A stretch of DNA of 64,000 bases from Aquabacter cavernae (GTDB lineage Bacteria > Pseudomonadota > Alphaproteobacteria > Rhizobiales > Xanthobacteraceae): NCBI RefSeq assembly GCF_003993795.1, contig NZ_RWKV01000010.1:33951-97950 (forward strand). Direction: 5' to 3'. The position numbers and the translations under genes are program-made. Position 1 is the first letter of the stretch. The number at the start of each line of letters is the position of its first letter. Shown here piece after piece: positions 49,394-59,082 of this stretch. The notes under the pieces are model-generated. The model was not told the origin of the DNA and searched no databases. It saw only the letters and a list, made by a program, of their open reading frames with translations.

Positions 49394-51589
49394 TCAGCTC
49401 ACATTGAGGTCCACATTCTTCAGCGGCAGTTGGCGCACCCGTTTGCCCGTGGCGGCGAAGACGGCGTTCAGCACGGCCGGTGCCGCCACCGCGATGGTGG
49501 GCTCTCCCACCCCGCCCCAGAAGCCGCCGGAGGGCAGGGTGATGACCTCCACCGCCGGCATCTCGTCCAGGCGCATCACGTTGTAGGTGTCGAAATTCTC
49601 CTGCTCAATGCGCCCGTCCTTCACCGTGCATTCGCCGTAGAGCATGGCGGAGAGGCCGTAGACGAAGGAGCCCGACACCTGGGCGTCCACCTGCTGCGGG
49701 TTCACCACATGGCCGGGATCGGTGGCGGCGACGATGCGGTGGATCTTCAACTGCCCGTCCGCCACGGACACTTCGGCGGCGGCGGCCACATAGCTGCCGA
49801 AGCCCATCACCTGGGCGATGCCCCGCGCCCGGCCTTTCGCGGGCGGGGTCTCCCAGCCGATGCCCTTGGCCGCAGCCTCCAGCACCGCCAGATGCTTGGG
49901 ATGATTGCGCATGAGCGTGCGGCGGAAGGCGAGGGGATCCTGGCCCGCCGTTTCAGCCAGCTCGTCGATGAAGCATTCCAGATAGATGGCGTTCTGGTTG
50001 AGGTTCACCCCTCGCCAGGCGCCGGGCCGGATATGCGGGTTGCGCATCGCATGGTCGATGAGCAGGTTGGGAATGGTATATCCCAACGCCATCTCCCCGC
50101 CGGGGGTGAGGCCCTGGAACACGAGCGGGTCGCCCTTCGCCGTCATGAGGCCGGGAATTGCATAGATGGCGATGGACTGGCCGGAGATGCGCATATGGAG
50201 CGCCTCCACCTCGCCCTTGGCGTCCAGCGATGCGCGCAGGCGGCATTGGGTGATGGGGTGGAAGCGGCCCTGGAGCATGTCCTCCTCGCGCGTCCACATC
50301 ATCTTCACGGGCGTGCCCGGCACCTGCCTGGCGATCCGCGTCGCCATGGTGAGATAGTCGGTCTGCAGGCGCCTCCCGAAGCTGCCGCCGATGCGCATCA
50401 CCTGGATATCGCAGGCGCTCGCGGGCAGCCCGGCGGCGGCGGAAACGGCGGCAAGCGCCGCCTCGGGCACCTGCGTCGGTCCCCACACCTCGCAGCGCTC
50501 CGGGGTCCAGCGCACGGTGGCGGCCAGCACCTCCATGGGGGCATGGTTCTGGTAGGGAAAGCCGTAATCCGCCTCGATCACGCGCCGGGCACCGGCCAAC
50601 GTGCCCTTCGCATCACCAATCGCATTGCCCACGAAGGGCGTCTCGGCTGTGAGGCCCTCGCGCACCATGGCGGCGATGGTCTCGCTGGAGACCTTGGCGT
50701 TGGGGCCTTCGTCCCAGGTGATGGGCAGGGCGTCGAGGGCGGTCTTGGCGCGCCAGAAGGTGTCGGCCACCACGGCCACCGTCTCGTCATCCACCTTCAG
50801 CACATGCTTCACGCCCGGCATGCCCGCCACGGCCGCCGCGTCGAAGCTCTTGAGGGTGCCGCCATGCACGGGGCAGGCTTTGGGCACGGCAACGAGCATG
50901 CCGGGCATGCGATAGTCGATGCCGTAGACCAGCGAGCCGTCCAGCTTGTCCTTCGTGTCGAGCCGCTTCACCGGCTGGCCGGCGATGGTCCAGGCGGCGG
51001 GGTCCTTCAGCCGCACGTCGGCAGGCGGCGTGATGGCGCCTGCCGTTCCGGCGACGGCCCCATAGGTGGTGGTGCGTTTTGTGGGCGTGTGGGTGATGAC
51101 GCCCTTCGCGACGGTGCATTCACCAGTTGGAACGCCCCAGCCTTTCGCCGCCGCTTCCAGCAGGACCGCGCGCGCAGCGGCACCGCCCCGGCGCACATAA
51201 TCCTGCGAGCCGCGAATGGCGCGGGAGCCGCCGGTGGACTGGGTGTTCCACACATTGCCCCGGCGCGCATTCTCGGCGGGGTTCACCAGCTCGAAGCGCA
51301 CCTTGTCCCAGTCACAGTCCAGTTCCTCGGCCACCAATTGGGCAAGGCCCGTGAGCGAACCCTGGCCCATCTCGATGCGGGCGATGCGGATGATGACCGT
51401 CTCGTCGGGCTGGATCACCACCCAGGCATTCACTTCCGGAGCCGCGCCTTGCGCAGCGACGGGTGTGGCGAGCGGGAAGGAGAAGCCGAAGGTGAAGAGA
51501 CCGGCGGCGGCGCCGGTTCCGGCCAGGAAGCCGCGACGGGAGAGGCGCGGGCCGGAAGGGGTGGCTTTGGATGCGGGATGTGCGGTCAT
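49394..51589 (-). CDS. Molybdenum hydroxylase large subunit (isoquinoline 1-oxidoreductase/aldehyde dehydrogenase type)
   Basis: The 731-residue protein has a Tat signal (LSRRGFLAGTGAAAGLF near residues 16-32) and the xanthine-oxidase-family molybdenum domain: IEMGQGSLTGLAQLVAEEL, GGSFGRRLQTDYL near 330 and the active-site Glu in GGVGEPT near residue 700. It binds a molybdopterin (probably MCD) cofactor and hydroxylates N-heterocycles or oxidises aldehydes in the periplasm. It is encoded between the [2Fe-2S] subunit and the CMD-cupin protein. GGGAGG lies 5 nt before the ATG. Confidence 0.92.
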   Translation of the reverse strand: MTAHPASKATPSGPRLSRRGFLAGTGAAAGLFTFGFSFPLATPVAAQGAAPEVNAWVVIQPDETVIIRIARIEMGQGSLTGLAQLVAEELDCDWDKVRFELVNPAENARRGNVWNTQSTGGSRAIRGSQDYVRRGGAAARAVLLEAAAKGWGVPTGECTVAKGVITHTPTKRTTTYGAVAGTAGAITPPADVRLKDPAAWTIAGQPVKRLDTKDKLDGSLVYGIDYRMPGMLVAVPKACPVHGGTLKSFDAAAVAGMPGVKHVLKVDDETVAVVADTFWRAKTALDALPITWDEGPNAKVSSETIAAMVREGLTAETPFVGNAIGDAKGTLAGARRVIEADYGFPYQNHAPMEVLAATVRWTPERCEVWGPTQVPEAALAAVSAAAGLPASACDIQVMRIGGSFGRRLQTDYLTMATRIARQVPGTPVKMMWTREEDMLQGRFHPITQCRLRASLDAKGEVEALHMRISGQSIAIYAIPGLMTAKGDPLVFQGLTPGGEMALGYTIPNLLIDHAMRNPHIRPGAWRGVNLNQNAIYLECFIDELAETAGQDPLAFRRTLMRNHPKHLAVLEAAAKGIGWETPPAKGRARGIAQVMGFGSYVAAAAEVSVADGQLKIHRIVAATDPGHVVNPQQVDAQVSGSFVYGLSAMLYGECTVKDGRIEQENFDTYNVMRLDEMPAVEVITLPSGGFWGGVGEPTIAVAAPAVLNAVFAATGKRVRQLPLKNVDLNVS

Positions 51590-51600
51590 GTATGCCTCCC

Positions 51601-52059
51601 TCAGCCGCGCATGCGTTCGGCGGCGTGCTTCACGCCCGCCAGAACGCGCCCATAGGTGCCGCAGCGACAGATATTGGTGATCTCAGCGCGGATATCGTCG
51701 TCGCTGGGATTGGGATTCTGGGCCAGCAAGGCCGAGGCGGCCATGATCATGCCCACCTGACAGAAGCCGCATTGGGCGACATCCAGCTCGGCCCAAGCCT
51801 CCTGCACCGGATGGGGTTTGGGAACCCCCAGCCCCTCGATGGTGACGATGGCCTGGTCCGGCCCCACTGCGCTCACCGGCAGCGCGCAGGAGCGGGTGGC
51901 CACCCCGTCGAGATGGATCGTGCAGGCGCCGCATTGGGCGATGCCGCATCCATATTTCGTGCCGGTCAGCCCCACATGCTCCCGGATGACCCAGAGGAGC
52001 GGGGTGTCGTCTTCCACCTGCACCTCAACCGAGGCGCCGTTGATGGTCAGCTTTGTCAT
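51601..52059 (-). CDS. Molybdenum hydroxylase [2Fe-2S] small subunit
   Basis: The 152-residue protein has the ferredoxin-type cluster KYGCGIAQCGACTIHLDG (residues about 35-52) and the second, alpha-helical cluster CGFCQVGM and CRCGTYGRV (about 96-135). It passes electrons from the molybdenum centre. It has no signal peptide and probably is exported in complex with the Tat-signal-bearing large subunit. The ATG overlaps the cytochrome stop (ATGA), so the two are coupled. The large-subunit gene begins 11 bp after it. Confidence 0.95.
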   Translation of the reverse strand: MTKLTINGASVEVQVEDDTPLLWVIREHVGLTGTKYGCGIAQCGACTIHLDGVATRSCALPVSAVGPDQAIVTIEGLGVPKPHPVQEAWAELDVAQCGFCQVGMIMAASALLAQNPNPSDDDIRAEITNICRCGTYGRVLAGVKHAAERMRG

Positions 52060-52469
52060 GGCTTGCTCCCGGTTTCGAGATAGGCGGCGAGGGCGGCCCG
52101 GTCCGCTTCGGCGGGCACGGCGATGGCCATGGTGGTGCCCTTCACCATGGCGCGGGGATTGGCGAGATAGGTCTGGAGCTGCGCTGCGTCCCAGGTGATG
52201 CCGCTGTCCCGCATGCCCTGCGAATAACGGGCGCCCTCCACGCTGCCCGCCTTGCGGCCGAGCAGGCCGTTCAGGGTGGGGCCGATCCGGTTCTGCCCGG
52301 CGTCCAGCGAATGGCAGGAGGCGCAGCGGGCGCGGAACAGCCGCTCGCCCGCGGCGGCCTCAGGCCCCGGAGCGGTCTGGGCGAAGGCGGGCGCAGCCAG
52401 GAGGGCGGGGCTGAGGAGAAGGCTTGTGATCACCGCGGCGTGGCGTGCATTCATTCCGTTGTCCGTCAT
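52056..52469 (-). CDS. Periplasmic c-type cytochrome, partner of the molybdenum hydroxylase
   Basis: The 137-residue protein has a signal peptide (cleavage after AFAQ near residue 31) and one haem site CASCH (about residues 49-53), with the Met axial ligand in MAIAVP near 112. It looks like a class I cytochrome c. Being the first gene of the operon and overlapping the Fe-S subunit gene, it likely receives electrons from the hydroxylase and passes them to the respiratory chain. The start could also be the second Met (MNARH), a few codons on. Confidence 0.93.
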   Translation of the reverse strand: MTDNGMNARHAAVITSLLLSPALLAAPAFAQTAPGPEAAAGERLFRARCASCHSLDAGQNRIGPTLNGLLGRKAGSVEGARYSQGMRDSGITWDAAQLQTYLANPRAMVKGTTMAIAVPAEADRAALAAYLETGSKP

Positions 52470-52574
52470 GGCTGCGGGCGCCGAGGGGCCGGCACCTCAT
52501 CCGCAACTTGACTGAAGGTAATCCGCCATCCGCCGCGCGATTAGGGCGGCCAATCCGCATGAGGCTATGCGGAT

Positions 52575-53699
<1,125 letters not shown>

Positions 53700-53715
53700 G
53701 CCTCATGTGGGGCGC

Positions 53716-53830
53716 TAGAGCCTGATCCGATCAGGTTGAATCAACCTGATCGGTGAATCAGCCTCTGATCTCTTGATAGAGAACGTTTTACCCATCGGAT
53801 TGCATCGCAATCCGATGGGTACGTGCTCTA
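53716..53830. repeat. 115-bp repeat with TAGAGC/GCTCTA ends and two hairpins
   Basis: The element is bounded by TAGAGC (53716-53721) and GCTCTA (53825-53830). Inside lie a 13-1-13 hairpin (53727-53753, CCGATCAGGTTGA arm) and a 14-3-14 hairpin (53790-53820, ACCCATCGGATTGC arm). A decayed copy of the left part lies at 25602-25622. Its right end supplies the TAG stop of the gene at 53828-54526. It looks like a non-coding, MITE- or REP-like element. Confidence 0.75.
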
Positions 53831-54526
53831 GCCGCGCCCCACCGCATAACGCAAATGGAAGCAGCCATTCCCCGCGTTCTCGCAGGAGATGAGCGACAAT
53901 TCCACCTTGCCCGCGAGCCCCTCCGGCCCCGCATCGACGATGGCGGCGATGGCCGGCCGCCCGTCGAGGGTCGGGGTCAGGACGAGGCTGAACTCGTCCA
54001 CGAGGCCGGCGGCCAAAAGGGCGCCGTTGGTCTTGGCGCCGCCTTCCAGCAGCAGGCGGCGGATGCCCAGCTCCCGGCCCAGCGTCTCCAGCATGGCGGC
54101 AAGGTCCATCTCCGGCCCGTCCGCCACGAGATAGGAGATCCCGTCGGCGGCAAGCTCCGCCAGGTGGCTGTCCGCGATCCCGTTGCCCAGCAGCACCACG
54201 ACGGCATCGCCGCCCAGCGTCGGGCCGCTGAAATGCAGCTTGCCGGACGGGTCGATGGCGATGGCATAGCCCTGCGCGCCGCGCACCGGCAAATGCTGCG
54301 AACGCGCGACCGCGCCGAAATCGGCGGGCGGATGGGGCTCGGCCCGCGCCATCTCCGCCAGCGTGGTGCGCCCCACCATCCAGGCGTCGGGCTCCAGCGC
54401 CGCATGGATGCGCTCATAGACCTCGCTCCAGGTGGCCCGGTCACCGTCGGGGCTGCGGGTCCAGCCGCTGGGATGCAGGCGACCGTCCAGGGAGGTGACC
54501 ATGTGGCAGATGATGTGGGGCTTCAT
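53828..54526 (-). CDS. RibD C-terminal-domain (dihydrofolate-reductase-like) NADPH reductase
   Basis: The 232-residue protein is a stand-alone RibD_C/DHFR-like domain: MVTSLDGRLHPSGW (residues about 9-22), WMVGRTTLAEMA near 50, and LLLEGGAKTNGALLAAGLVDEFSLVLTP near 160-187. The full RibD partner (deaminase domain) is missing, so a riboflavin role is not implied. AGGAG lies 8 nt before the ATG. The stop codon is provided by the adjacent repeat. It is divergent from the LysR gene and probably controlled by it. Substrate unknown. Confidence 0.87.
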   Translation of the reverse strand: MKPHIICHMVTSLDGRLHPSGWTRSPDGDRATWSEVYERIHAALEPDAWMVGRTTLAEMARAEPHPPADFGAVARSQHLPVRGAQGYAIAIDPSGKLHFSGPTLGGDAVVVLLGNGIADSHLAELAADGISYLVADGPEMDLAAMLETLGRELGIRRLLLEGGAKTNGALLAAGLVDEFSLVLTPTLDGRPAIAAIVDAGPEGLAGKVELSLISCENAGNGCFHLRYAVGRG

Positions 54527-54630
54527 GAAGCGGCTCCTGCGGGCGATGCCGCGCGGGTGAAAGGGTCACATCCTGTTTATCAGCCCGGCTCAGGTGAAGA
54601 TGTGCGTTGAAAACGGCATGAAGCTATGTC

Positions 54631-54648
54631 CTGCATTCATGAATGCAG
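54631..54648. promoter_or_regulatory. Perfect palindrome overlapping the LysR start codon
   Basis: CTGCATTCATGAATGCAG is an 18-bp perfect palindrome, and the LysR ATG (54643-54645) lies inside it. Autoregulation by blocking transcription start or translation is likely. The ATTCATGAAT core recurs at 52606-52615. Confidence 0.65.
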
Positions 54649-55536
54649 CGCGATGACCTTGTGGACCTCAATGCCTTCCTCATTGTCTCGGAGGAGCGCA
54701 GCTTCACCCGTGCCGCCGCCCGGCTCGGCACCTCGCAATCGGCGCTGAGTCATACCGTCCGGCGCCTGGAAACCCGGCTCGGCGTGCGGCTCCTGACCCG
54801 CACCACGCGCAGCGTCGCGCCCACGGAAGCCGGCGAGCGGCTGCTGGGCACCTTGCGGCCCGCCTTCGAGCATATCGGCGCGCAGCTTCTCTCCCTGGGC
54901 GAGCTACGGGAGAAGCCGGCGGGCACGATCCGCATCACCGCCGCCGAGCATGCGGCGACCACCCTTCTGTGGCCCGCCTTGAAGCGGCTGCTGCCGGACT
55001 ATCCCGACATTCATGTGGAACTGAGCGTCGATTCCAGCCTCACCGATATCGTCGCCGCGCGCTTCGATGCGGGAGTGCGGCTGGGCGAGGCCATCGCCAA
55101 GGACATGATCGCGGTGCCCATCGGCCCCGAGCTGCGGCTTGTGGTGGTGGGGGCGCCCGCTTATTTCGCGGATCATCCCATTCCCAACACCCCGCAGGAT
55201 CTGGCGGACCATTCCTGCATCAATCTGCGGATGCTGACGTCGGGCGGCCTTTATGCCTGGGAGCTGAGCAAGGACGGGCGCGATGTGCGCGTCCGCGTGG
55301 AAGGGCAATTCGCCTGCAACAACATGCCCATGATCGTGCAGGCGGCCCTGGACGGGTTCGGGCTCGCCTTCGTCATGGAGGACCGGGCGCAGGAGCATAT
55401 CGAGGCGGGGCGCCTGATCCCGGTTCTGGAGGATTGGTGCCCCAGCTTTCCGGGCTACCATCTCTATTATCCCAGCCGCCGCCAGCCCTCGGCCGCCTTC
55501 TCGCTGCTGGTGGACGCGCTGCGCTATCGCGGCTGA
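54643..55536 (+). CDS. LysR-family transcriptional regulator
   Basis: The 297-residue protein has a LysR winged helix-turn-helix (LVDLNAFLIVSEERSFTRAAARLGTSQSALSHTVRRLETR, about residues 6-45) and the C-terminal effector-binding domain. It matches the subgroup with a short N-terminus in which the DNA-binding domain starts at the first residues. The gene is divergent from the RibD-C-type reductase, and the shared palindrome links it to the aldo/keto reductase and molybdenum hydroxylase promoters. It is convergent with the AraC gene (12 bp gap). Confidence 0.93.
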   Translation: MQRDDLVDLNAFLIVSEERSFTRAAARLGTSQSALSHTVRRLETRLGVRLLTRTTRSVAPTEAGERLLGTLRPAFEHIGAQLLSLGELREKPAGTIRITAAEHAATTLLWPALKRLLPDYPDIHVELSVDSSLTDIVAARFDAGVRLGEAIAKDMIAVPIGPELRLVVVGAPAYFADHPIPNTPQDLADHSCINLRMLTSGGLYAWELSKDGRDVRVRVEGQFACNNMPMIVQAALDGFGLAFVMEDRAQEHIEAGRLIPVLEDWCPSFPGYHLYYPSRRQPSAAFSLLVDALRYRG

Positions 55537-55548
55537 AGCCTACCCACC

Positions 55549-56634
55549 TTAAGGCCGGCGGCGCATCTCCTTAGGGGAGACGCCGAAGGCGCGCCGGAAG
55601 GCGGTGGCGAAATTGGCGGAGGAATTGTACCCGGCCCGATAGGCCGCCTCGGACACCGAAAGCCCTTCCTCCTGAAGCGCCTGCCGGGCGCGCTCCAGCT
55701 TGCGGCGGCGGACATATTCAAACACCGTCATGCCGAAGGCGGTGCGGAACAGGCGTTGCAGCCGGTTGGCGCTCATGCCCGCCTCCCGGGCCACGTCCTC
55801 CAGCGTGAACTCGCCGTCCAGCCGGGCTTCCAGGAAGTCGTGCACCTCCCACATGCGCCGCTGCTCGCGCGGCAGCAGGCCGGTGGGTGCGCCCTGGGGC
55901 GGATCCTGGCCCAGCAGGCCCAGCGCTTCCGCGGCGATCTCCAGCACCCGGCTTTCCAAATGAAGGGCATTCAGCAGCGCGCCATGAGAGGGCGGGCGCA
56001 GCACCTGCTCGGCCAGCGCCAGCAGCCGCGCGGAGGGCCGGAAGCGGGCGCTGGAGAGGTGATCGCTGAACAGCGCGCGGACCGCGCCATGGCCGGCAAT
56101 ATCCTCCAGCCCCTCGCCGTCGAGCCAGTCGAAGGGGAGGGAGACATTGACCTTGCGCACATGCATGCCCTGCCGTCCGCGACGGCGGAACAGGTCCGGC
56201 TCGCCGCGGGCGATCATCACCCCCTCGATCTCGCCGGTGGCGGCGGGGCCGAGCAGGAAGCGACGGTCGCCCAGCGTCACGTCCGCCATGCCGTCGAGGA
56301 ACAGGCTGATGGTGACGCCCTCGGCATGGACGAGCTGGGTGGTCAGGTCATGCATGTCGCTGGCATCGGTGGCGTGGAGCGTCAGCCCCGAGCGCAGCCG
56401 CACCATCTGGTACCGGCCGCGCAACACCGCGCCTTCCACGGGCAGGTCCGGGGTCAGAACGGCGAAATTCGAGCCGCACATCCGCGACGCCCGCGCAATG
56501 TCCGCCGGGCTGACGGTATGCGCGATGTCGGCTCCCCCGCTTTGGCCCGCCCGGGGCAGGCCGGGAGCATTCTGCCGAAAGACCGTGTCCATGGCGCATG
56601 GGAGCGTCATCGGTCGTTGATTGTCAATATTCAT
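55549..56634 (-). CDS. AraC-family siderophore-type regulator
   Basis: The 361-residue protein has a C-terminal AraC domain with two helix-turn-helix units (FTLEDVAREAGMSANRLQRLF and LSVSEAAYRAGYNSSANFATAFRRAFGVSPKE, about 280-345). The N-terminal part resembles PchR-type sensors that bind ferric siderophores. It is divergent from the TonB receptor gene and is probably its activator. Upstream of its start lies an Irr-type box, so the regulator itself may be iron-controlled. Binding of a siderophore is inferred. Confidence 0.88.
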   Translation of the reverse strand: MNIDNQRPMTLPCAMDTVFRQNAPGLPRAGQSGGADIAHTVSPADIARASRMCGSNFAVLTPDLPVEGAVLRGRYQMVRLRSGLTLHATDASDMHDLTTQLVHAEGVTISLFLDGMADVTLGDRRFLLGPAATGEIEGVMIARGEPDLFRRRGRQGMHVRKVNVSLPFDWLDGEGLEDIAGHGAVRALFSDHLSSARFRPSARLLALAEQVLRPPSHGALLNALHLESRVLEIAAEALGLLGQDPPQGAPTGLLPREQRRMWEVHDFLEARLDGEFTLEDVAREAGMSANRLQRLFRTAFGMTVFEYVRRRKLERARQALQEEGLSVSEAAYRAGYNSSANFATAFRRAFGVSPKEMRRRP

Positions 56635-56647
56635 CCGGATACTTCAA

Positions 56648-56664
56648 TTTAGTATCGTTCTAAT
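56648..56664. promoter_or_regulatory. Irr-type ICE box candidate
   Basis: TTTAGTATCGTTCTAAT differs from the ICE consensus TTTAGAA-nnn-TTCTAAA at two positions. It lies 14 bp upstream of the AraC start, in the 219-bp divergent region to the TonB receptor. Irr is the usual iron regulator in Hyphomicrobiales. Binding is inferred. Confidence 0.55.
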
Positions 56665-56853
56665 ATGTGGCATCCGCCCTTCATGTCGTACATTGGTCGG
56701 GTTGCCGTGTGGACAGTTCTGGCGCTTTTCTAGAGAGGCGGCGATCGCGCAAACATATTATACGCTGGTGCAAACGGATTCATTCTGGAGGTGCGGGGCG
56801 GGGCTGCTTAAAAACCGTGTTCAATCGCCCGATTCAGATTTCGGAAAGTTGAA

Positions 56854-59082
56854 ATGGCACGCACATCCTTCCTCCGCTCCTCGGCAGCAATGTCGGTTTC
56901 CAGCGTCGCGCTCCTCGCCGGGCTCTCGGTCATCGGTCCGGTGCGGGAGGCTTCCGCCCAGCAGGCGGCCGGCGGCGGCGACATCTCGCTGGAGGCGGTG
57001 AATGTGCAGGCGCCCGACTGGCAGGTTCTGACCGAGGGCAAGGACACCTATACCAGCGCCATCACCAGCACTGGCGTGGGCAGCCCCACGTCCTGGAAGC
57101 AGATTCCCCAGTCCATCAGCACGGTCACCAGCCAGCGCATCCAGGACCAGGGCTTCACCCAGCTGGAAGAGGCCATGTCGCGCACCACGGGCATGGTCAT
57201 CCTGCAGAACGACCTCGGCCGCTCCTCCATCTTCTCGCGCGGCTATGAAGTGGACCAGATGCTGGTGAACGGCCTCCCGGCTCCGCTTTCCAGCATTTAC
57301 GGCACCCAGCCCGACCTTGCCATCTTCGACCGGCTGGACGTGCTGAAGGGTCCGGCGGGCCTCTATTATGGCGGCACGGGCGCGGGCGGAAATTCCGGCC
57401 CGAGCGGCGTGGTCAACGGCATCCTGAAGCCTGCGGTCGCGGACTATTTCCTCAATGCCGAACTCACCGGCGGCTCCTGGGACTATGGCCGGGCGCAGCT
57501 GGACGCGGGCGGCAAGCTGAATGCGGCGGGCACCGTGCGCGGCCGCATCGTGGCCGCCTATCAGGACGCGGACAGCTTCGTCGATTACAACGAGAACAAG
57601 GTCTGGCTCGGCTACGGCACGCTCGCCTTCGACATCACCGAGAACACCACCCTGTCGCTCTATGCCTGGCACCAGGAGCGCGACATGCTGCCGTTCAACG
57701 GCCTGCCGGCGGTCAATCTCGGCGGCGGGGTTGGGCAATTGCTCAACGTGCCGCGCAACACCTTCATCGGCGCCACCTGGAACACCTTCAACAACGCCAC
57801 CACGGACTATGTGGCCGAGCTGGAGCACAAGTTCGACAATGGCGGCGAGGCGAAGGCGTCGGTGCGCTATTCCGACCGCTCGGTGAATTATCGCTACGCC
57901 TATGGCGGCAGCGCGGTCTCCATGGCCCCCGCCACCCTCGGCAATCTCTCCATGCAGTACACGGCGGCGCAATATACCGAGACGTCCCTGTCCGGCGATG
58001 CGCATGTGACGACGCCGTTCGAGGCGTTCGGACAGACCCATGAAGTGACGGGCGGCTTCGCCTTCTCCACCGTGGACACGAACCTGCTGGCGCCCACCTC
58101 CACCACGCTGCCGGGCACCTACAACATCTTCGCCTTCAACCCGGCGAGCGTGCCCGTGCCCACCACCATCTATAACCGCCAGAGCCTGACCGACCCCACC
58201 CAGTGGGGCGCCTATGGGCAGGCGAAGATCAAGCCGCTTCAGCCCCTCACTTTGCTGCTGGGCGGCCGCTTCGCCTGGTATGACAACACGTCCAACGTCA
58301 CCACGGTGAACACCGCCAACGGCGCCGTGACCACCACCAGCGCGCCGGTGAATTATGATGGCGAGTTCGTGCCTTATGCGGGCCTTGTCCTCGACCTCAC
58401 CAAGGAAGTATCGGCCTATATCAGCTACACCGACACCTTCACGCCCCAGACCGAGCTGGACGCCAATGGCGACGCGCTCCAGCCGCGCCAGGGCTACCAG
58501 TATGAAGGCGGCCTGAAGGGCAGCTTCTTCGACGGCGCGCTCAACGCCTCCGCCGCCATGTTCCTGATCCGCGACACCAACCGCGCGCTGGCGACGGCCA
58601 ATCCCAACGTCTATGTGGCGGCGGGCGAGACCCAGGTCTCCGGCTATGAGCTGGAAATCAGCGGAAAGCTGGCGCCGGGCTGGGAGGTCTATGCGGGCTA
58701 TACCTACACCGAGACCGAATATCTCACCGCCACCGCCGCCCAGATCACCACGGGCTTCAGCACCTTCACGCCCCGCAACAATTTCAATCTCTGGACCAAG
58801 TATGAGTTCCAGGATCCCCGGCTGCAGGGCCTGCACATCGCCGGCGGCGTCAAGCACCTGTCCAGCTTCTACACCAAGTCCGGCGGCGTGACGCTGACGG
58901 CCCCCGAATACACCACCGTGGACGCGCAGGTCGGCTACAAGTTCAACAAGCACCTGCAGGCCACGTTCACGGCCACCAACATTTTCGACGAAGACTACTA
59001 TACCCGCGTCGGCTCCACCGCCTTGTTCAACTTCTACGGCGAGCCGCGCGCCTACTGGCTGAAGGTGAGCGCGACCTATTGA
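56854..59082 (+). CDS. TonB-dependent ferric-siderophore receptor
   Basis: The 742-residue protein has a signal peptide (cleavage after ASAQ near residue 28), a plug domain (QIPQSISTVTSQRIQDQG, LEEAMSRTTGMVI, about 80-115) and a 22-strand barrel to the terminal aromatic residue (YWLKVSATY). It resembles FhuE/FpvA-type hydroxamate receptors: the plug has the extended N-terminal region without a signalling domain. It needs TonB-ExbBD, which are not in the window. The stop overlaps the next start (TGATG). It is the first gene of the iron-uptake operon. Confidence 0.94.
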   Translation: MARTSFLRSSAAMSVSSVALLAGLSVIGPVREASAQQAAGGGDISLEAVNVQAPDWQVLTEGKDTYTSAITSTGVGSPTSWKQIPQSISTVTSQRIQDQGFTQLEEAMSRTTGMVILQNDLGRSSIFSRGYEVDQMLVNGLPAPLSSIYGTQPDLAIFDRLDVLKGPAGLYYGGTGAGGNSGPSGVVNGILKPAVADYFLNAELTGGSWDYGRAQLDAGGKLNAAGTVRGRIVAAYQDADSFVDYNENKVWLGYGTLAFDITENTTLSLYAWHQERDMLPFNGLPAVNLGGGVGQLLNVPRNTFIGATWNTFNNATTDYVAELEHKFDNGGEAKASVRYSDRSVNYRYAYGGSAVSMAPATLGNLSMQYTAAQYTETSLSGDAHVTTPFEAFGQTHEVTGGFAFSTVDTNLLAPTSTTLPGTYNIFAFNPASVPVPTTIYNRQSLTDPTQWGAYGQAKIKPLQPLTLLLGGRFAWYDNTSNVTTVNTANGAVTTTSAPVNYDGEFVPYAGLVLDLTKEVSAYISYTDTFTPQTELDANGDALQPRQGYQYEGGLKGSFFDGALNASAAMFLIRDTNRALATANPNVYVAAGETQVSGYELEISGKLAPGWEVYAGYTYTETEYLTATAAQITTGFSTFTPRNNFNLWTKYEFQDPRLQGLHIAGGVKHLSSFYTKSGGVTLTAPEYTTVDAQVGYKFNKHLQATFTATNIFDEDYYTRVGSTALFNFYGEPRAYWLKVSATY

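Noticed and set aside
49304..51655. Plus-strand open frame of 783 codons across the molybdenum hydroxylase
   Set aside because: It is antisense to a conserved enzyme with intact active-site motifs, and its product is His/Gly/Arg-rich noise.
53828..54526. ribD or dihydrofolate reductase
   Set aside because: Only the RibD_C-type reductase domain is present, with no deaminase domain and no riboflavin genes nearby. It is kept as a generic NADPH reductase.
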